DNA from: Cyanobacteria bacterium UBA11372
GTDB taxonomy: Bacteria > Cyanobacteriota > Cyanobacteriia > Cyanobacteriales > Aerosakkonemataceae
NCBI GenBank assembly: GCA_003486675.1
Contig: DNGG01000509.1
Location: forward strand, 1 to 5,373
Reading direction: 5' to 3'
DNA: 5,373 bases
Shown piece by piece: positions 5,194 to 5,373 of this stretch. The notes beneath the pieces are model-generated. The model saw only the letters and a list, made by a program, of their open reading frames with translations. It ran no database searches and had not been told where the DNA came from. Both the position numbers and the translations under genes were made by a program. The first letter of the stretch is position 1. Each line of letters opens with the position of its first letter.

Positions 5194-5373
5194 TTAGAAA
5201 TTGCGGCGAATGCCCCCATTGCCGGTAGAACCATTCGTACCGTTGAAATTCGTCGTTCCGGGCGTGCCAGTTGTGCCGTTGAAATTCCCCGTGCCGTTGA
5301 ACTTTCCCGTGCCCGTGGTGCCGGTTGTACCGTTGAAATTCGTCGTTCCGGGCGTGCCAGTTGTGCCGTTGAA
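5194..5373 (-). CDS. Low-complexity FNG/GT-repeat protein, C-terminal end (partial)
   Basis: Reading leftwards from the window edge, 59 codons stay open and end with TAA (5196-5194). The translation is built from hexapeptides: FNGTTG TPGTTN, FNGTTG TTGTGK, FNGTGN, FNGTTG TPGTTN, FNGTNG STGNGG, then IRRNF and stop. Composition is almost entirely Gly, Thr, Asn and Phe with occasional Pro. There is no charge until the last residues apart from one Lys, and no hydrophobic segment. A flexible, secreted or cell-surface repeat region is plausible, but the N-terminus, and so any signal peptide or anchor, lies outside the window. I do not recognise the family. At the DNA level 47 bases (5237-5283) recur exactly at 5327-5373, 90 bases away, which keeps the reading frame. 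Clean phasing of the repeat with codons and a proper stop support real coding. Confidence 0.75.
   Translation of the reverse strand, partial: FNGTTGTPGTTNFNGTTGTTGTGKFNGTGNFNGTTGTPGTTNFNGTNGSTGNGGIRRNF

Noticed and set aside
5194..5373. CRISPR array or plain non-coding tandem repeat
   Set aside because: Units are irregular multiples of 18 bases with no unique spacers, and they stay in one reading frame with a normal stop, so a protein repeat explains them better.

Overview
The window looks like chromosomal DNA of a cyanobacterium, probably a filamentous, repeat-rich one. The evidence is seven copies of the HIP1 octamer GCGATCGC in 5.4 kb, degenerate heptanucleotide tandem repeats between genes, a cysteine-free cyanobacterial/plastid-type ribosomal protein L32, and proteins that read like cyanobacterial family members. 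The assignment comes from reading the sequence only; no search was run.

Layout: (1) 1-99 is the last 32 codons of ureC (urease alpha subunit, + strand). (2) About 119-303 is a gene-free, MITE-like imperfect palindrome. (3) About 308-910 holds the remains of a HepT/MntA toxin-antitoxin pair: an antitoxin nucleotidyltransferase gene that has lost the first half of its catalytic motif, then a HepT gene whose RX4HXY motif survives but whose frame is broken by two single-base losses. (4) 911-1192 is intergenic. (5) 1193-2353 encodes a soluble receiver-histidine kinase (REC-HisKA-HATPase). (6) 2354-2462 contains a perfect 15-bp hairpin. (7) 2463-3839 encodes an ALDH3-type aldehyde dehydrogenase. 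(8) 3840-4100, between convergent genes, is packed with nested inverted repeats and heptad repeats. (9) On the minus strand, 4101-4700 encodes a cytoplasmic sulfite-oxidase-like molybdopterin oxidoreductase, 4855-5034 encodes L32 (rpmF), and 5194-5373 is the C-terminal end of a low-complexity Phe-Asn-Gly/Gly-Thr repeat protein that runs off the window.

The genes do not form one pathway. The kinase and the aldehyde dehydrogenase are co-directional but separated by a hairpin. The oxidoreductase and L32 are co-directional on the other strand and also separated by a hairpin. The ALDH and oxidoreductase genes converge on the repeat-rich spacer.

I see no clearly new multi-gene system. The points most worth a second look are the two-gene decay of the HepT/MntA module next to a palindromic element, the nested inverted-repeat spacer, and the FNG-repeat protein, whose DNA contains an exact 47-bp duplication.
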